A DNA stretch of 64,000 bases, taken from assembly GCF_020700235.1 (NCBI RefSeq), contig NZ_CP085302.1, positions 1 through 64,000 on the forward strand, given 5' to 3'. Source of the stretch: Haladaptatus pallidirubidus. GTDB lineage: Archaea > Halobacteriota > Halobacteria > Halobacteriales > Haladaptataceae. The notes under the pieces were generated by a model that worked only from the letters and a program-made list of their open reading frames with translations, did no database searches and had not been told where the DNA came from. This document shows, piece after piece, positions 8,316 through 17,338 of this stretch; position 1 is the stretch's first letter, and each line of letters opens with the position of its first letter. The translations under genes were made by a program, and so were the position numbers.

Positions 8316-8984
8316 TCACTCCTCATCCATGAATAATTGCATAACATCCGGAGCAAATCCCCGTTTGGAGAATACGGTAACGAGATCTCCTGCTTGTATC
8401 GCTGTTTCGCCACGTGGGGTGATGACCGACTGATCACGTTGAATCGCGACGATAAGCACATCGTCTCCGAATAGTCCTTGTTCGTCTGCTTCCAGAAGGG
8501 ACATGCCGGCGATTTTACTTCCTTGGGTTGCCGTTATCTCGAAAACCTCGGCATTATCCCCAAGGTGCATGAAGTCTTTCACCGATGGTCGTTGGACAGC
8601 ACGATAGAGGTACTCTGCAATCAGGTGCTGTGGATTTTCAAGAACGTTTACGCCGATTTGGCGGAACACTTGCATATGTGCAGGATTGTGTACAACCGAA
8701 ACGAGCGATGGAATTTTGAGTTCTTGTGCGAGTAGCATCACCATGATATTGGTCGCGTCCTTGTCAGTCGTACTGATGATCGCATCTGCTTGGTGTGCTC
8801 CAGCTTCGTCGAGGGTGTCGATAACCGTCGCATCTCCATTGATTACTAAACAATCGTAGGTCGATGCGGCTCTCTCCGCCACCTCTGAGTTGTTCTCTAT
8901 TACGACAACATCGTTGTTCTGTTTGGTCGCGAGTTTGATGAGCTGGCTCCCGATACTCCCTGCGCCAATGATGATGAGATACAT
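8316..8984 (-). CDS. trkA: TrkA potassium-uptake regulatory subunit
   Basis: The 222-residue protein is one RCK unit. It has an N-terminal NAD-binding fold with GAGSIGSQL and, at the end of strand two, the acidic residue in VVIENNSE, followed by a TrkA-C domain (about 140-215, ending DLVTVFSKRG). Tetramers or octamers of such units sit under the TrkH pore and open it in response to nucleotides. The length matches single-RCK archaeal TrkA proteins. The TrkH gene lies about 640 bp away on the same strand. The TrkA-C domain is strikingly like that of the Lrp fusion at 12073-12825. Confidence 0.92.
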   Translation of the reverse strand: MYLIIIGAGSIGSQLIKLATKQNNDVVVIENNSEVAERAASTYDCLVINGDATVIDTLDEAGAHQADAIISTTDKDATNIMVMLLAQELKIPSLVSVVHNPAHMQVFRQIGVNVLENPQHLIAEYLYRAVQRPSVKDFMHLGDNAEVFEITATQGSKIAGMSLLEADEQGLFGDDVLIVAIQRDQSVITPRGETAIQAGDLVTVFSKRGFAPDVMQLFMDEE

Positions 8985-9062
8985 ATCTTACTCGTTTTTC
9001 ACTGCTCCTTGTATATAGGAATACCCAATTAGTTTTTTAAACCATCGGCTCGAAGCATAACT

Positions 9063-9416
9063 ATGGTGGGTGTAAATTCTTCTTCCGACATTTCTATTCC
9101 AGAATCGATAGCGAACGAGTTAACCACGCTTGACGATGAATCTCTTCGGGACGTCATTAATTACGCACAATCCCTACTCGCCGAACGCCTCCCACAGACA
9201 TCACAGATTACAGAAGAACCAGGAGAAGAAATCATTAGCATTTGGGAACATGACGGGTACACACTCGTTACAAAAAAGCACTCCTGCGTTGCAGGTTGTG
9301 ATGATTGTCCGCACGGGCCGTATCTCTACCGGGTACGAGCAGAACAGTCATTTGTAAATGGGGAACGAACACTTCACTGGTCATTTCTCGGTCGGGTTGA
9401 AAAATCGGACTGCTAA
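9063..9416 (+). CDS. Conserved small cysteine-motif protein (DUF6788-like)
   Basis: This 117-residue acidic protein has an N-terminal helical part (ELTTLDDESLRDVINYAQ) and a C-terminal region with the cysteine cluster SCVAGCDDCPHGPYLYRV. The C-x(3)-C-x2-C followed by HGPY is the hallmark of a small domain found in many haloarchaea and bacteria, often associated with mobile elements or transposition-related genes; I would place it near DUF6788 without certainty. It stands alone on the plus strand between trkA and trkH, and its stop overlaps the 3' end of the convergent small membrane gene by four bases. Function unknown. Confidence 0.7.
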   Translation: MVGVNSSSDISIPESIANELTTLDDESLRDVINYAQSLLAERLPQTSQITEEPGEEIISIWEHDGYTLVTKKHSCVAGCDDCPHGPYLYRVRAEQSFVNGERTLHWSFLGRVEKSDC

Positions 9417-9622
9417 AGATGGCGACTACCTTTATAAAGCAAGTATCCGAAGAAAAAGAGAATATATCCTACAGTGAAACCTGTCGTAATCACCGTTCGA
9501 CCGACCAACGCGATGACGATGATGAGTAGTGGTCCGAGGAGCAAAAGTAGGTCGAAAACGTTATCCTGTCCGCCAAACCGTGCGAGGTGGCGCAGTAATG
9601 GTATGTCACGGAGTGTTGCCAT
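9413..9622 (-). CDS. Small two-helix membrane protein downstream of trkH
   Basis: Sixty-nine residues with two hydrophobic segments (LLLLLGPLLIIVIALVG and GYILFFFGYLLY), and a charged start MATLRDIPLLRHLARFGG. Its start codon directly abuts the trkH stop codon (9622/9623), so it is surely co-transcribed and probably translationally coupled. Its position suggests a small accessory subunit of the TrkH pore, like short peptides found with other potassium transporters, but no homologue of known function is recognised. Confidence 0.7.
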   Translation of the reverse strand: MATLRDIPLLRHLARFGGQDNVFDLLLLLGPLLIIVIALVGRTVITTGFTVGYILFFFGYLLYKGSRHL

Positions 9623-11176
9623 CTACCTGTACACCCCCATTCCGCGAAAGAGGCTACGGAGTAACACTAATACCGGGATGATTTCAAGCCGTCCGATCCA
9701 CATGTTGAAAAGGAACGTCACTTTGAGTACGAACGGCATCGTCGCTCCGGTAATCCCGCTTGATAGACCAACGTTCCCCTGTACACTGGTGACTTCGAAC
9801 ACCACATTTTGAAGGCTGTATCCATCGCCACCAATAGGAAGCGTGATGAGGAGAACGAACATCCCTACCACCAGAAACACCATCCAGAGAAACGCGATAA
9901 TGGCTGCCTCCTCGAACTCTTGGGATGTCTCCGAGTCGCTCAGAACGCGGCCATCGAGTGTGAACGGTCGAAGGGCCGAACTCGGATAGAACACGTTCGT
10001 AATTCGGTACCACGTTCCTTTCGTGAGTGTTGCGAGCCGAATCAGTTTGATACCGCCGACCGTCGAACCGGCGGCAGCACCAACGACCATTCCCAAGGAA
10101 ACGGTGAGCTGTGACTCTGCGGACCAATCGGTACCGAGTGACCCAGCAGTTTGAAAGCCTGTACACGAAGCGGCTGAAATGAACTGGAATGCCCCGTACC
10201 GGAACGCTTCGAAGAGTGAATCGTACGTCTGATTGAAAGTCAACAACGCCGTCAACGTGACGGTTCCCGCACCGAAGAAGCCGAACACCCATCGTGTTTG
10301 GAGGTCGGTGTATATATTTTCCAACTCTCCTTGTAATATTAGATAATGGATCGGGAACGCGATGCTTCCGAGTATCATCACTGGAAGAAGTGCGAAGTCG
10401 ATGGCGACGCTATCGTACGTTCCGATGCTATTATCCGTGATGCTAAACCCTCCCGTCGCCAAACCGGTCATCGCGTGATTTACTGCGCCCCATATCGGCA
10501 TCCCAGCCAACCATAGCAGGAGAATCGAGAGGAAAGTAAACAAGAGGAAAATCCACCAGATGGTTTGGACAGTCGAGACGATGCTCGGGTGAATCTTCTC
10601 CGAGCGTGCTTCACTTTCATACAGCGTCAACGACCCGCTTCCCGGTCTCGCGAGAATCGCAGTTGTGAGGACTATGACGCCAACTCCGCCGACCCATTCG
10701 ATGAATGACCGCCACCACTGGAGGGTTCGTGGAAGGAGGTCTTCCCGGTTGGTCATGGTCAATCCAGTTCCGGTGAAACCACTCATGCTTTCGAAAATTC
10801 CGTTTATCGGCTGTCTAAACGCGGCAAGTGTCTCGTATCCTTCCGGTTGCATGCGGGGAACATTGAGAAACGTCGGGTCGAGTGCGACCGTCCATGCAAT
10901 GAAGTAAAACGGTAGCGCGCCGAAAAGTGCGACTAAGAACCATCCTGACGCCGCAATCATCATTCCGTGGAGTTTACCGGGTTCTGCGGCGTTCTCACAC
11001 AGTTTCGTTAGACCGGTACCAACACTGCACGTGATTAGTCCTGAGAGTAACAGCCCTGGAATTGCGTAGTACTCTTGCCACACTATCGGAATGAGCAGTG
11101 AAGCAAATACTATCACAGAAAGCGCCTGTAGCATCCGGCCGAGATCTCGACCGATTGTTCGAGGCCATTTTACCAT
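9623..11176 (-). CDS. trkH: TrkH potassium-uptake pore subunit
   Basis: The 517-residue membrane protein shows the TrkH/KtrB signature: four pore-forming repeats with glycine-rich filters (e.g. SMSGFTGTGLTM, ATGGFSITDNS, SAASCTGFQTAG, EVTSVQGNVGLSSG), and the motif VGGIKLIRL. It carries potassium inward along the membrane potential and needs TrkA as the cytosolic gate. The ATG at 11176 gives the normal TrkH length. The downstream 69-residue membrane gene follows without a gap. High-salt archaea hold molar potassium, so plasmid-borne trkH and trkA may extend uptake capacity. Confidence 0.93.
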   Translation of the reverse strand: MVKWPRTIGRDLGRMLQALSVIVFASLLIPIVWQEYYAIPGLLLSGLITCSVGTGLTKLCENAAEPGKLHGMMIAASGWFLVALFGALPFYFIAWTVALDPTFLNVPRMQPEGYETLAAFRQPINGIFESMSGFTGTGLTMTNREDLLPRTLQWWRSFIEWVGGVGVIVLTTAILARPGSGSLTLYESEARSEKIHPSIVSTVQTIWWIFLLFTFLSILLLWLAGMPIWGAVNHAMTGLATGGFSITDNSIGTYDSVAIDFALLPVMILGSIAFPIHYLILQGELENIYTDLQTRWVFGFFGAGTVTLTALLTFNQTYDSLFEAFRYGAFQFISAASCTGFQTAGSLGTDWSAESQLTVSLGMVVGAAAGSTVGGIKLIRLATLTKGTWYRITNVFYPSSALRPFTLDGRVLSDSETSQEFEEAAIIAFLWMVFLVVGMFVLLITLPIGGDGYSLQNVVFEVTSVQGNVGLSSGITGATMPFVLKVTFLFNMWIGRLEIIPVLVLLRSLFRGMGVYR

Positions 11177-11353
11177 CAGAAGAGGATATTCACCGATACC
11201 ACATATACCATCGGATTTCAGACGTCAATCCGAATTCTGATTTAAGTAGTGATTGGCGAATACGGATTATTATCTCTTTAAATATCGATGGTATGGTTTT
11301 CGCGCTTTCGAGTTCGGGTGTGACTTCGACTAGTAGCCGGATACTTCATTTCC

Positions 11354-11745
11354 TCAGGTATCCGATCGAATCGCCTTTTGCCACAGATAGTAGAGTGACC
11401 GATCATGGCCGGAAGCATTCTTCGTTAGAAGAACTGTTCCAGTTCGTTTGCTCCCGGTTTTCTTGCACACTGATTCGAAAACACGCCTTCGGAGCAATTG
11501 CTTTTCTTCGGGTGTAGCAAAATTGGCAACCTCGTATTGTTGAGACCGATCAATGATTTCCTGTGCGATCGCCTGCGATCCGATGAGCTCGGTGGTTCGA
11601 CCCGGTCACACGATTTCTCGAACATCTGCACTTGGGAATTTTTCGAAAAGCGAGTGACGAACTCGTTTATGAGTCCGAGTTCCTCGTTGACCTCGTTTAG
11701 TGTGAGTTCTAACTTTCTCTGTGGTGGTATCGGGACGGGACGCAT
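11354..11745 (-). pseudogene. Frameshifted hypothetical gene
   Basis: A minus-strand frame begins at ATG 11745 with RKLELTLNEVNEELGLINEF and runs for about 50 sensible residues. A shift near 11600 puts a second sensible frame into register (ELIGSQAIAQEIIDRSQQ) ending in a TGA at 11354-11356. Joined, they would give a helical protein of about 130 residues. No family is recognised. The single open frame of 106 codons is not likely to be the original product. It could also be chance coding-like sequence. Confidence 0.35.
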
Positions 11746-12072
11746 GAGGAGTGGCTTGTATCGTTTGCTTGTGCTAACTCATTGCCAATGATGATACTCT
11801 ATGCAGTCTCTTCGCGGTCAAGAACTGGAATAAGCACCGATCCCGGTTACTTATGGGGCCTTCAACCCACGGCTGACCGTTCACGTCTCGTTCCATACAT
11901 CTCTCCATAGTGAATCAATATGTTAGAATATTTACTAATTTAGCATTCCTAAAAAATAAGGGGATGATTTCCTACTTCGCGAAGTAAGATGCTCGGTATT
12001 CATCTAGGGATAGACCATTTCGGGGGAAACGACAGACAAAACCGTTTAGCGTCCGTGCGAGTAGACCCCTAT

Positions 12073-12825
12073 ATGGGATATCGTCTCGATGAAATCGATA
12101 AGAGAATAATTTATTATCTGATGAAAAACGCCCGCGACACCTCGGCCCCACAGATCGCCGACGAGGTTAACGTCTCCGCCGGAACCATCCGAAATCGAAT
12201 CCAACAGATGCAAGAACACGGAATCATCACCGGATTCCATGCGAACATCGATTTCGAACACATCGACGGTCGTTTAACCAGTCTCTTTTCGTGCACCGCA
12301 AATATCCCGATGAGCGAGAGCCTTGCTCGGCAAATCCTCGATATTCCCGGTGTTGTCAATATTCGCGAACTCATGACCGGACGAGGAAATATTCAGGTCA
12401 AAGCCGTCGGAGAGGGGACGACCGACCTCTCTCGTATCGCTCACGAACTCACCGATCGCGGTCTCGAAATCGAAGATGAAGATCTCATCCAGAACGAGCG
12501 CTTCCATTCGTATCACCAGTTCGGGCCAGACGAGCGAGAAGGTCATGTCTCGTTGACCGACCTCGTGAGTCTCTCAGGGAAAGCGGACATCGTCGAACTG
12601 GTTATCGAGCCTAATGCACCGGTTGTCAACAAGACATTAAGTGAAGCAGGACAAGAAGGACTGATCGACGATGAACTCCTTGTGATTGCAATCGAACGCA
12701 ACGAGTCAGTCCTCACTCCAAAAGGAGGAACGTTCATCCAGCCGAACGACGTGGTAACGGTCTTTTCCAGGGATGGAATGTCCGAAGAAGCACTTCGGGG
12801 CTTTACTGAAGCCGAATCGAACTGA
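12073..12825 (+). CDS. Lrp/AsnC-type regulator fused to a TrkA-C (RCK-C) ligand domain
   Basis: From ATG 12073 the 250-residue protein has an AsnC winged helix (LDEIDKRIIYYLMKNARDT, recognition helix SAGTIRNRI), an Lrp-type effector-binding alpha/beta part (about 65-150), and a TrkA-C domain (about 170-245: DELLVIAIERNESVLTPKGG then DVVTVFSRDG). The same TrkA-C type occurs in the trkA gene nearby. A DNA-binding domain joined to the potassium-channel ligand sensor suggests that the ligand controlling TrkA activity also controls transcription, probably of trkH, trkA and the antiporter. An ATG at 11989 would add 28 unconserved residues, so the internal start is preferred. Confidence 0.87.
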   Translation: MGYRLDEIDKRIIYYLMKNARDTSAPQIADEVNVSAGTIRNRIQQMQEHGIITGFHANIDFEHIDGRLTSLFSCTANIPMSESLARQILDIPGVVNIRELMTGRGNIQVKAVGEGTTDLSRIAHELTDRGLEIEDEDLIQNERFHSYHQFGPDEREGHVSLTDLVSLSGKADIVELVIEPNAPVVNKTLSEAGQEGLIDDELLVIAIERNESVLTPKGGTFIQPNDVVTVFSRDGMSEEALRGFTEAESN

Positions 12826-12997
12826 CGTTCGGTCGAAGGTGACTGCTACTGCGTCAAACGAGCCACCAGCCCATCTCGAACTGAATATAAATTTTATATT
12901 GTATTTATAATGTGGAATGAGAAATATTCCCGTAATCATTCACAGAACGATCTTTAATTAGGAGGTGAGTTTCTGATAAACACCTCAGTAAAAGAAT

Positions 12998-13192
12998 TTA
13001 CTTACGCTCCAGTTCATGCGTTTGGACTTTTCCACAACTTGGACACAGGTGACGGTATTCGACAAGAGCACCATCTGTTTTTACTGTCCACTCTCCATCT
13101 TCATCGAAAAAACCACATTTGGGACATTCGAGATCTGTTTCATCATAGCGTGATTTTAGTCGTTCGAATGCGGATCGGTCTTCGGAGCCCAT
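12998..13192 (-). CDS. Haloarchaeal zinc-ribbon microprotein (HVO_0649-like)
   Basis: Sixty-four residues: a basic, helical start (MGSEDRSAFERLKSRYD), then CPKCGFFDEDG and CPSCGKVQ, two CxxC knuckles about 28 residues apart that form one zinc site. One-domain zinc proteins of this size are common in haloarchaea and several are regulators; this one resembles the group around HVO_0649. It stands alone. An AT-rich stretch with near-inverted repeats (about 12885-12915) precedes its 3' end and may be a convergent terminator zone. Confidence 0.75.
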   Translation of the reverse strand: MGSEDRSAFERLKSRYDETDLECPKCGFFDEDGEWTVKTDGALVEYRHLCPSCGKVQTHELERK

Positions 13193-13539
13193 AACCAGAT
13201 CATGGAAACGGAGTATAATAGTCTTTAGGATAAAGGAATTTATATATAAATAGACTATTGATACCGTAATACAACGAGGTCCATATTTCTCATCAATTTA
13301 TTCATGTACTGCGTTTATCTAATATTAATCTATACTTCCGGTGCTGTTCCTGCAATACCCGGCAGTTCATCGGCTTTCTGTGATGGCTAACATCGATGAC
13401 AAACTGAACTAAGCTCTAATGTTAATTGCTGATCAGTGTAAATCTGGTCAGAGCATTCTGTCTGACAGAGTGACCGACATCTCTCTTTGTAATCTCGAGG
13501 ATTCTATCTCATCTCTGGAATACTGAAGTCTTATCATTA
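13193..13539. other. Gene-poor AT-rich gap
   Basis: No open frame with coding character was seen on either strand. The part next to the zinc-ribbon gene (13205-13260) is AT-rich and holds TATA-like words suitable for its promoter. Nothing else is supported. Confidence 0.5.
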
Positions 13540-13964
13540 TCAATTGATCCATTGAATCGGCAGTTCCAAAACCATTGGAAGCGTCATACAGATAACTCCT
13601 GCCCCGAAACCAAACCCAATAAATGCCGCTAGTGTCGAAATCTCCCCGCGAGTAGTTTCAATCCCAAACATCATATAAAGTACAATTAGTGCACCTGTAC
13701 CGATACAGATGTTAAGCCCAGCAAGGAAGCCGAGCACGGCAAAATAAGGATCAGCAGTAAGAGCTAAAAACGGATACTCTGGCGACCAAATTCCTGCTAT
13801 CGTTGCGAACGTTCCAGCAACAACGTAAGAAAAAACATTCCACCGGTAATAACTATTCCCGGAATCGCTACTCGTACACCGTAGAAGCATGTCTTTTCTA
13901 GCCAAGTGGCTACTTGAGCACACAGCGAGGGTTTGGGGGTGGTGAAGTCATCTTCCGATGGCAT
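13540..13964 (-). pseudogene. Four-helix membrane protein with a frameshift in a T6 run
   Basis: Translation from ATG 13964 gives MPSEDDFTTPKPS, a soluble start, then a first hydrophobic segment (VAIPGIVITGGMFF) before the frame fails. One base off, the sequence continues smoothly with NVFSYVVAGTFATIAG and two or three further helices to LPMVLELPIQWIN. The switch point is a run of six T residues (minus strand) near 13833, a typical slippage or sequencing-error site, so the gene may be intact in vivo. The joined product would have about 140 residues. It is encoded next to the permease gene, with 17 bases between the permease stop and this start. Confidence 0.65.
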
Positions 13965-13980
13965 AGTGACGGTGATGTGA

Positions 13981-16410
13981 TCAGCTTTCCCTGTTTGCGG
14001 CTTTCGCTCCTTTACCAACCCACTTCTGAACGAAGCGGTTGAGCGCTGATTGAACTGGACGATGTTTTTTTGCCATGACGACCTGGCCATTGAACTGTTC
14101 GCCAACGCTTTCCGGAATTTCGCCGACAAGGACACGTCGAAGGAGACCTTCGGTAGCGGCACCGAGAACAACTGTATCGAAGTGATTCTCCTCAGCGTAA
14201 GAGATAATTGTTTCTACGATATCGTCACTCTCAATGACGGTTGTCGAGACCTCGATATCCTCCTCTGCTAGTGCCTTTTGGCGGTTCATGAGGAACGATT
14301 CTGCGTTCTCACGATTATCGTCGCTGGTGACTACATTGAACAACGTTACATTTGCATCCATACCAGCATAGGCGGCGGCGGTGTCCTCGGCGACCTCTGC
14401 GTGTGGTCCATCGGTCAGTGGGACGAGAACGTTTTGTGCCGTATTTCGGTCGTCCCCGGGGGTCTTGATTACTGTGACGTCACATGGAGCGTGTTCGACG
14501 ACATGGTCGATAATCGACCCAAGGACGAGGTCTGTCGTTCGTTTCCGACGACCTCGCCAGCCAAGTAGGATCAAATCGCTGTCTCGCTGGTAGGCGATAT
14601 TAGTGATACTCCGGCCGATATCGTGCCCGATCGTCACTGTTCGATGAGCAGGGACATCTTCAGGAATATATTGCGTTGCATCATCAAGTAGCTGTTCTTG
14701 CCTTTCGGTATTCGTGTGACTTTCAGAAAGTGGAGTCTGCTCTGGTACAGTGGCAACAGTCGTTAACAACACTTCGCCATCTTTCCGACGCGCGATTGCG
14801 CTCCCTGCCTTTACAAGCTGCTCGGCATGTTCAGGATTTGCAAGGGGAATCAGAACTTGATAACCGCGATCAATTGGTGCACGTTCCTCGGTTACCAGAC
14901 GAGTCTCCTTTTCGATTTCCGTTTCACGGACACGGCCGCGTGAGTAAATAAAGAAGATACCGATTCCAACGAGAATCCAGGCGATGGCACCGTACCACGC
15001 TAGCGGGCTATAGTTGAACAGATACACGGCGAGACCGAGTTTGGTGATAATTCCGATAATTGGGACGTATGGGAAGTACGGCATTACGTAACCGTAATTA
15101 ATTTGGTCACCCCACTCACGTCGGATCACGATGGCGGCGTAGTTCACCTGCAAGAACAACAACAGAAACATTACGTCAGTTGCTGCGGCGACTGCTTCGA
15201 TGGGAAGTGCGACCGCCATGAAGATAATGAGTGCTCCAGAGAGTGCTGTTGCGATATACGGTGTTTGCTTCTCAGAATGAACCTCGCTGAACGCGTCGGG
15301 CAAGACATGATCACGCCCCATTGCGAACGATACTCGCGTCGACGAGAACGTTGTTGCGTTCAGCGCCGACAGCGTCGAGAAGATACCCGCCACAAGAATG
15401 ACGAGCGTCCCGTATGGCATGATCTGGCCAGCCGCTTGGGCGAGGCCAAATTCACCGAGATGGCCCAGAATCTCCCAAACCGCAGCATCCCCGATATTTG
15501 CCGGGATTGCGGGGAGATTCGTCGCTCCGTGACCACCGGCAGCACCCTCTTGGGCCTGTTGGAACAATTCGGGTGTGACCGTGACTGCACCAATGAGAAC
15601 GATGGCGACGAGCATATAGATCGTAACGACGATCGCCATCGAATAGAAGACCGCCTTTGGAACCGTTTCCCTGGGATTCACGACCTCCTCACCGGATTGG
15701 ACGATGATTTCGTATCCTTCGAAGGCGATGAATGTCAGCCCCATTGCGATGAAGATGCCACCGAAACCACGCGGAAGGAACGGTTGAAACCGGCCAGATG
15801 CCTCTGTTGGGTGACCAAAGATATAGCCTAGCCCGAATACGATGAGGATAATGATAACGATGACCTTGACAAGGGTCACGATGTTGCCGGCGAGGCCGGT
15901 TTCTTTTGCCCCGCGGTAGTTGATGTACGCAAAGAGCGCGCCAGCAAACACAGCGAATAGTTTTTCAGGACCAATTGTAATAACGAATAGATCCACGGGC
16001 GGGAAGAGTTGAATGCCGAAATACTCCGTCAAAAGTAGGTGGACAAACGCACCGAACCCGAGCGTATACAGCGAGCCGGCGACGGCATGGGCGAACCAGC
16101 TCATCCACCCCGCAAGAAATGCTTGTGAGCGTCCAAGTGCTTCTCGAACCCAGAGATAGCCACCGCCAGCCTCGGGAATGGCACTGCCAAGCTCGGCGTA
16201 CACCATCCCTGTGAAGATAGTGATGAAGCCGTTGAACGCGAACGCCATTACTAAACCGGGCCCGGCTTGTCCTGCTGCAAGCCCTGTCAACACAAAGATA
16301 CCAGCGCCGATCATTGCGCCGATACCAATCATTGTGATGTCGAATAAAGAAAGGTCGCGAGCTAGATCTGTTTGGTTGTCGTGCCCGGGAAGGCCGCTCT
16401 CATCACTCAT
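13981..16410 (-). CDS. APC-family amino acid permease with two C-terminal UspA domains
   Basis: The 809-residue protein begins with an amino acid/polyamine/organocation transporter of about twelve helices (residues ~15-480; signature IGIGAMIGAGIFVLTG and the region with GSAIPEAGGGYLW). Two universal-stress-protein domains follow (about 515-655 and 665-790; the first contains LILLGWRG and ends with VTVIKTPG, the second contains DTVVLGAATEG). This permease-Usp2 layout is common in haloarchaea; the Usp domains bind ATP or AMP and are thought to tune transport to energy state. The gene overlaps the 3' end of a 52-codon membrane peptide gene by eight bases. The substrate is not predictable. Confidence 0.92.
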   Translation of the reverse strand: MSDESGLPGHDNQTDLARDLSLFDITMIGIGAMIGAGIFVLTGLAAGQAGPGLVMAFAFNGFITIFTGMVYAELGSAIPEAGGGYLWVREALGRSQAFLAGWMSWFAHAVAGSLYTLGFGAFVHLLLTEYFGIQLFPPVDLFVITIGPEKLFAVFAGALFAYINYRGAKETGLAGNIVTLVKVIVIIILIVFGLGYIFGHPTEASGRFQPFLPRGFGGIFIAMGLTFIAFEGYEIIVQSGEEVVNPRETVPKAVFYSMAIVVTIYMLVAIVLIGAVTVTPELFQQAQEGAAGGHGATNLPAIPANIGDAAVWEILGHLGEFGLAQAAGQIMPYGTLVILVAGIFSTLSALNATTFSSTRVSFAMGRDHVLPDAFSEVHSEKQTPYIATALSGALIIFMAVALPIEAVAAATDVMFLLLFLQVNYAAIVIRREWGDQINYGYVMPYFPYVPIIGIITKLGLAVYLFNYSPLAWYGAIAWILVGIGIFFIYSRGRVRETEIEKETRLVTEERAPIDRGYQVLIPLANPEHAEQLVKAGSAIARRKDGEVLLTTVATVPEQTPLSESHTNTERQEQLLDDATQYIPEDVPAHRTVTIGHDIGRSITNIAYQRDSDLILLGWRGRRKRTTDLVLGSIIDHVVEHAPCDVTVIKTPGDDRNTAQNVLVPLTDGPHAEVAEDTAAAYAGMDANVTLFNVVTSDDNRENAESFLMNRQKALAEEDIEVSTTVIESDDIVETIISYAEENHFDTVVLGAATEGLLRRVLVGEIPESVGEQFNGQVVMAKKHRPVQSALNRFVQKWVGKGAKAANRES

Positions 16411-16561
16411 CTGGGTTCCTCCTTGACTTTCGGAAAGGGGCTTTATTGTACTCCCCTGCGGCGATTTTCTCCGTCACGTATTTTCCATGGAACACAGCAA
16501 TTTGGAGACCAAGCCATGCTACAATTGTTAGGGCTGCTCCTACCAGTAACGTTGAATCCAT
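16403..16561 (-). CDS. 52-residue single-helix membrane peptide coupled to the APC permease
   Basis: The frame from ATG 16561 to TGA 16403 encodes MDSTLLVGAALTIVAW, one transmembrane helix, then VFHGKYVTEKIAAGEYNKA and a basic tail ending NPDE. It overlaps the permease start by eight bases (ATGAGTGATG), the tight arrangement of a co-translated subunit. Small peptides of this kind (one helix followed by a GxY-type tail) precede several haloarchaeal transporter genes, as with solute/sodium symporters. It is too short for most gene finders. The coupling is seen; a subunit role is inferred. Confidence 0.7.
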   Translation of the reverse strand: MDSTLLVGAALTIVAWLGLQIAVFHGKYVTEKIAAGEYNKAPFRKSRRNPDE

Positions 16562-17338
16562 GTGGTTTGGGACACACTAGATGAGTATAAAAGTGATTGT
16601 TTGAACTACTAGCTGCATTTAAGGCGATTTAGGGATTACTAAATACGACGTAGAGATATCAATACTAATGATAAGAGTAAAAAAAATTGAAAAAGACACA
16701 GAAGAATAGAATATAAACTCCCCCTTGAAACGGTCTACGAACTCCAAATGAAACGATTAATTCTAGAAGTATATAGTTAGTCTTCCGTAATGAGCATCCA
16801 GTTCCAGACTTTCCCTCGATCTGGCACGATATATAAGCGGATACAAGTCTATCAAACGGTTCATGACCGCCACGACTTCGGAGAACTGTGTCTTGCGATT
16901 TTCCTATTTTACATTCGCGTGCGTGCTGTATTCGATCTGTCATGCGGTCGATTTGCTCGTACAAGTGGTTGTGACTGGCAAGTAGGTAGTAACGCCTCTT
17001 GTGACGACAAACACGGTTCACACGCTGAAAAAGCAAACTGGAATCGGCTAGAACTGTAGCACAACACAGTGAACGCCTGTGGATGAGCGACAGCGTTGGC
17101 TCAAGGAGTCCGCAAATCGGGAAAAGTTAGAATGTTAACTAGAATTGGACTTGGACTTTAGTTTGAAATGGTTTTAGATCAGTGTATCAGTCGAAATCGT
17201 GCCTTTTGGACCTTCTATAGCTGCTGCAGTCTCATCTTCTGGGACCAAGCAGAAGTTGAGACCAGCGCGCTCAATGCATCGCGGAAACTAGTGTAGTAAC
17301 TCCCCCTGAATCTATATGAGTACACACGATAGTCAGAT
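16562..17338. other. Long gap without a convincing gene
   Basis: Open frames of about 90-120 codons exist on both strands (16665-17036 minus, 16790-17059 plus), but neither has haloarchaeal amino-acid bias or a recognisable domain. The first 60 bases hold the promoter of the permease pair. CCCCTGAATCTATA at 17303-17316 recurs at 22803-22816. I regard the rest as non-coding or decayed sequence. Confidence 0.45.

Noticed and set aside
15103..15831. 242-codon plus-strand frame with many Cys and Arg inside the permease gene.
   Set aside because: Antisense shadow of the APC permease; no start signal and no domain.
16665..17059. Overlapping frames of about 90-120 codons on both strands.
   Set aside because: Neither has acidic bias, family motifs or a promoter; treated as gap.
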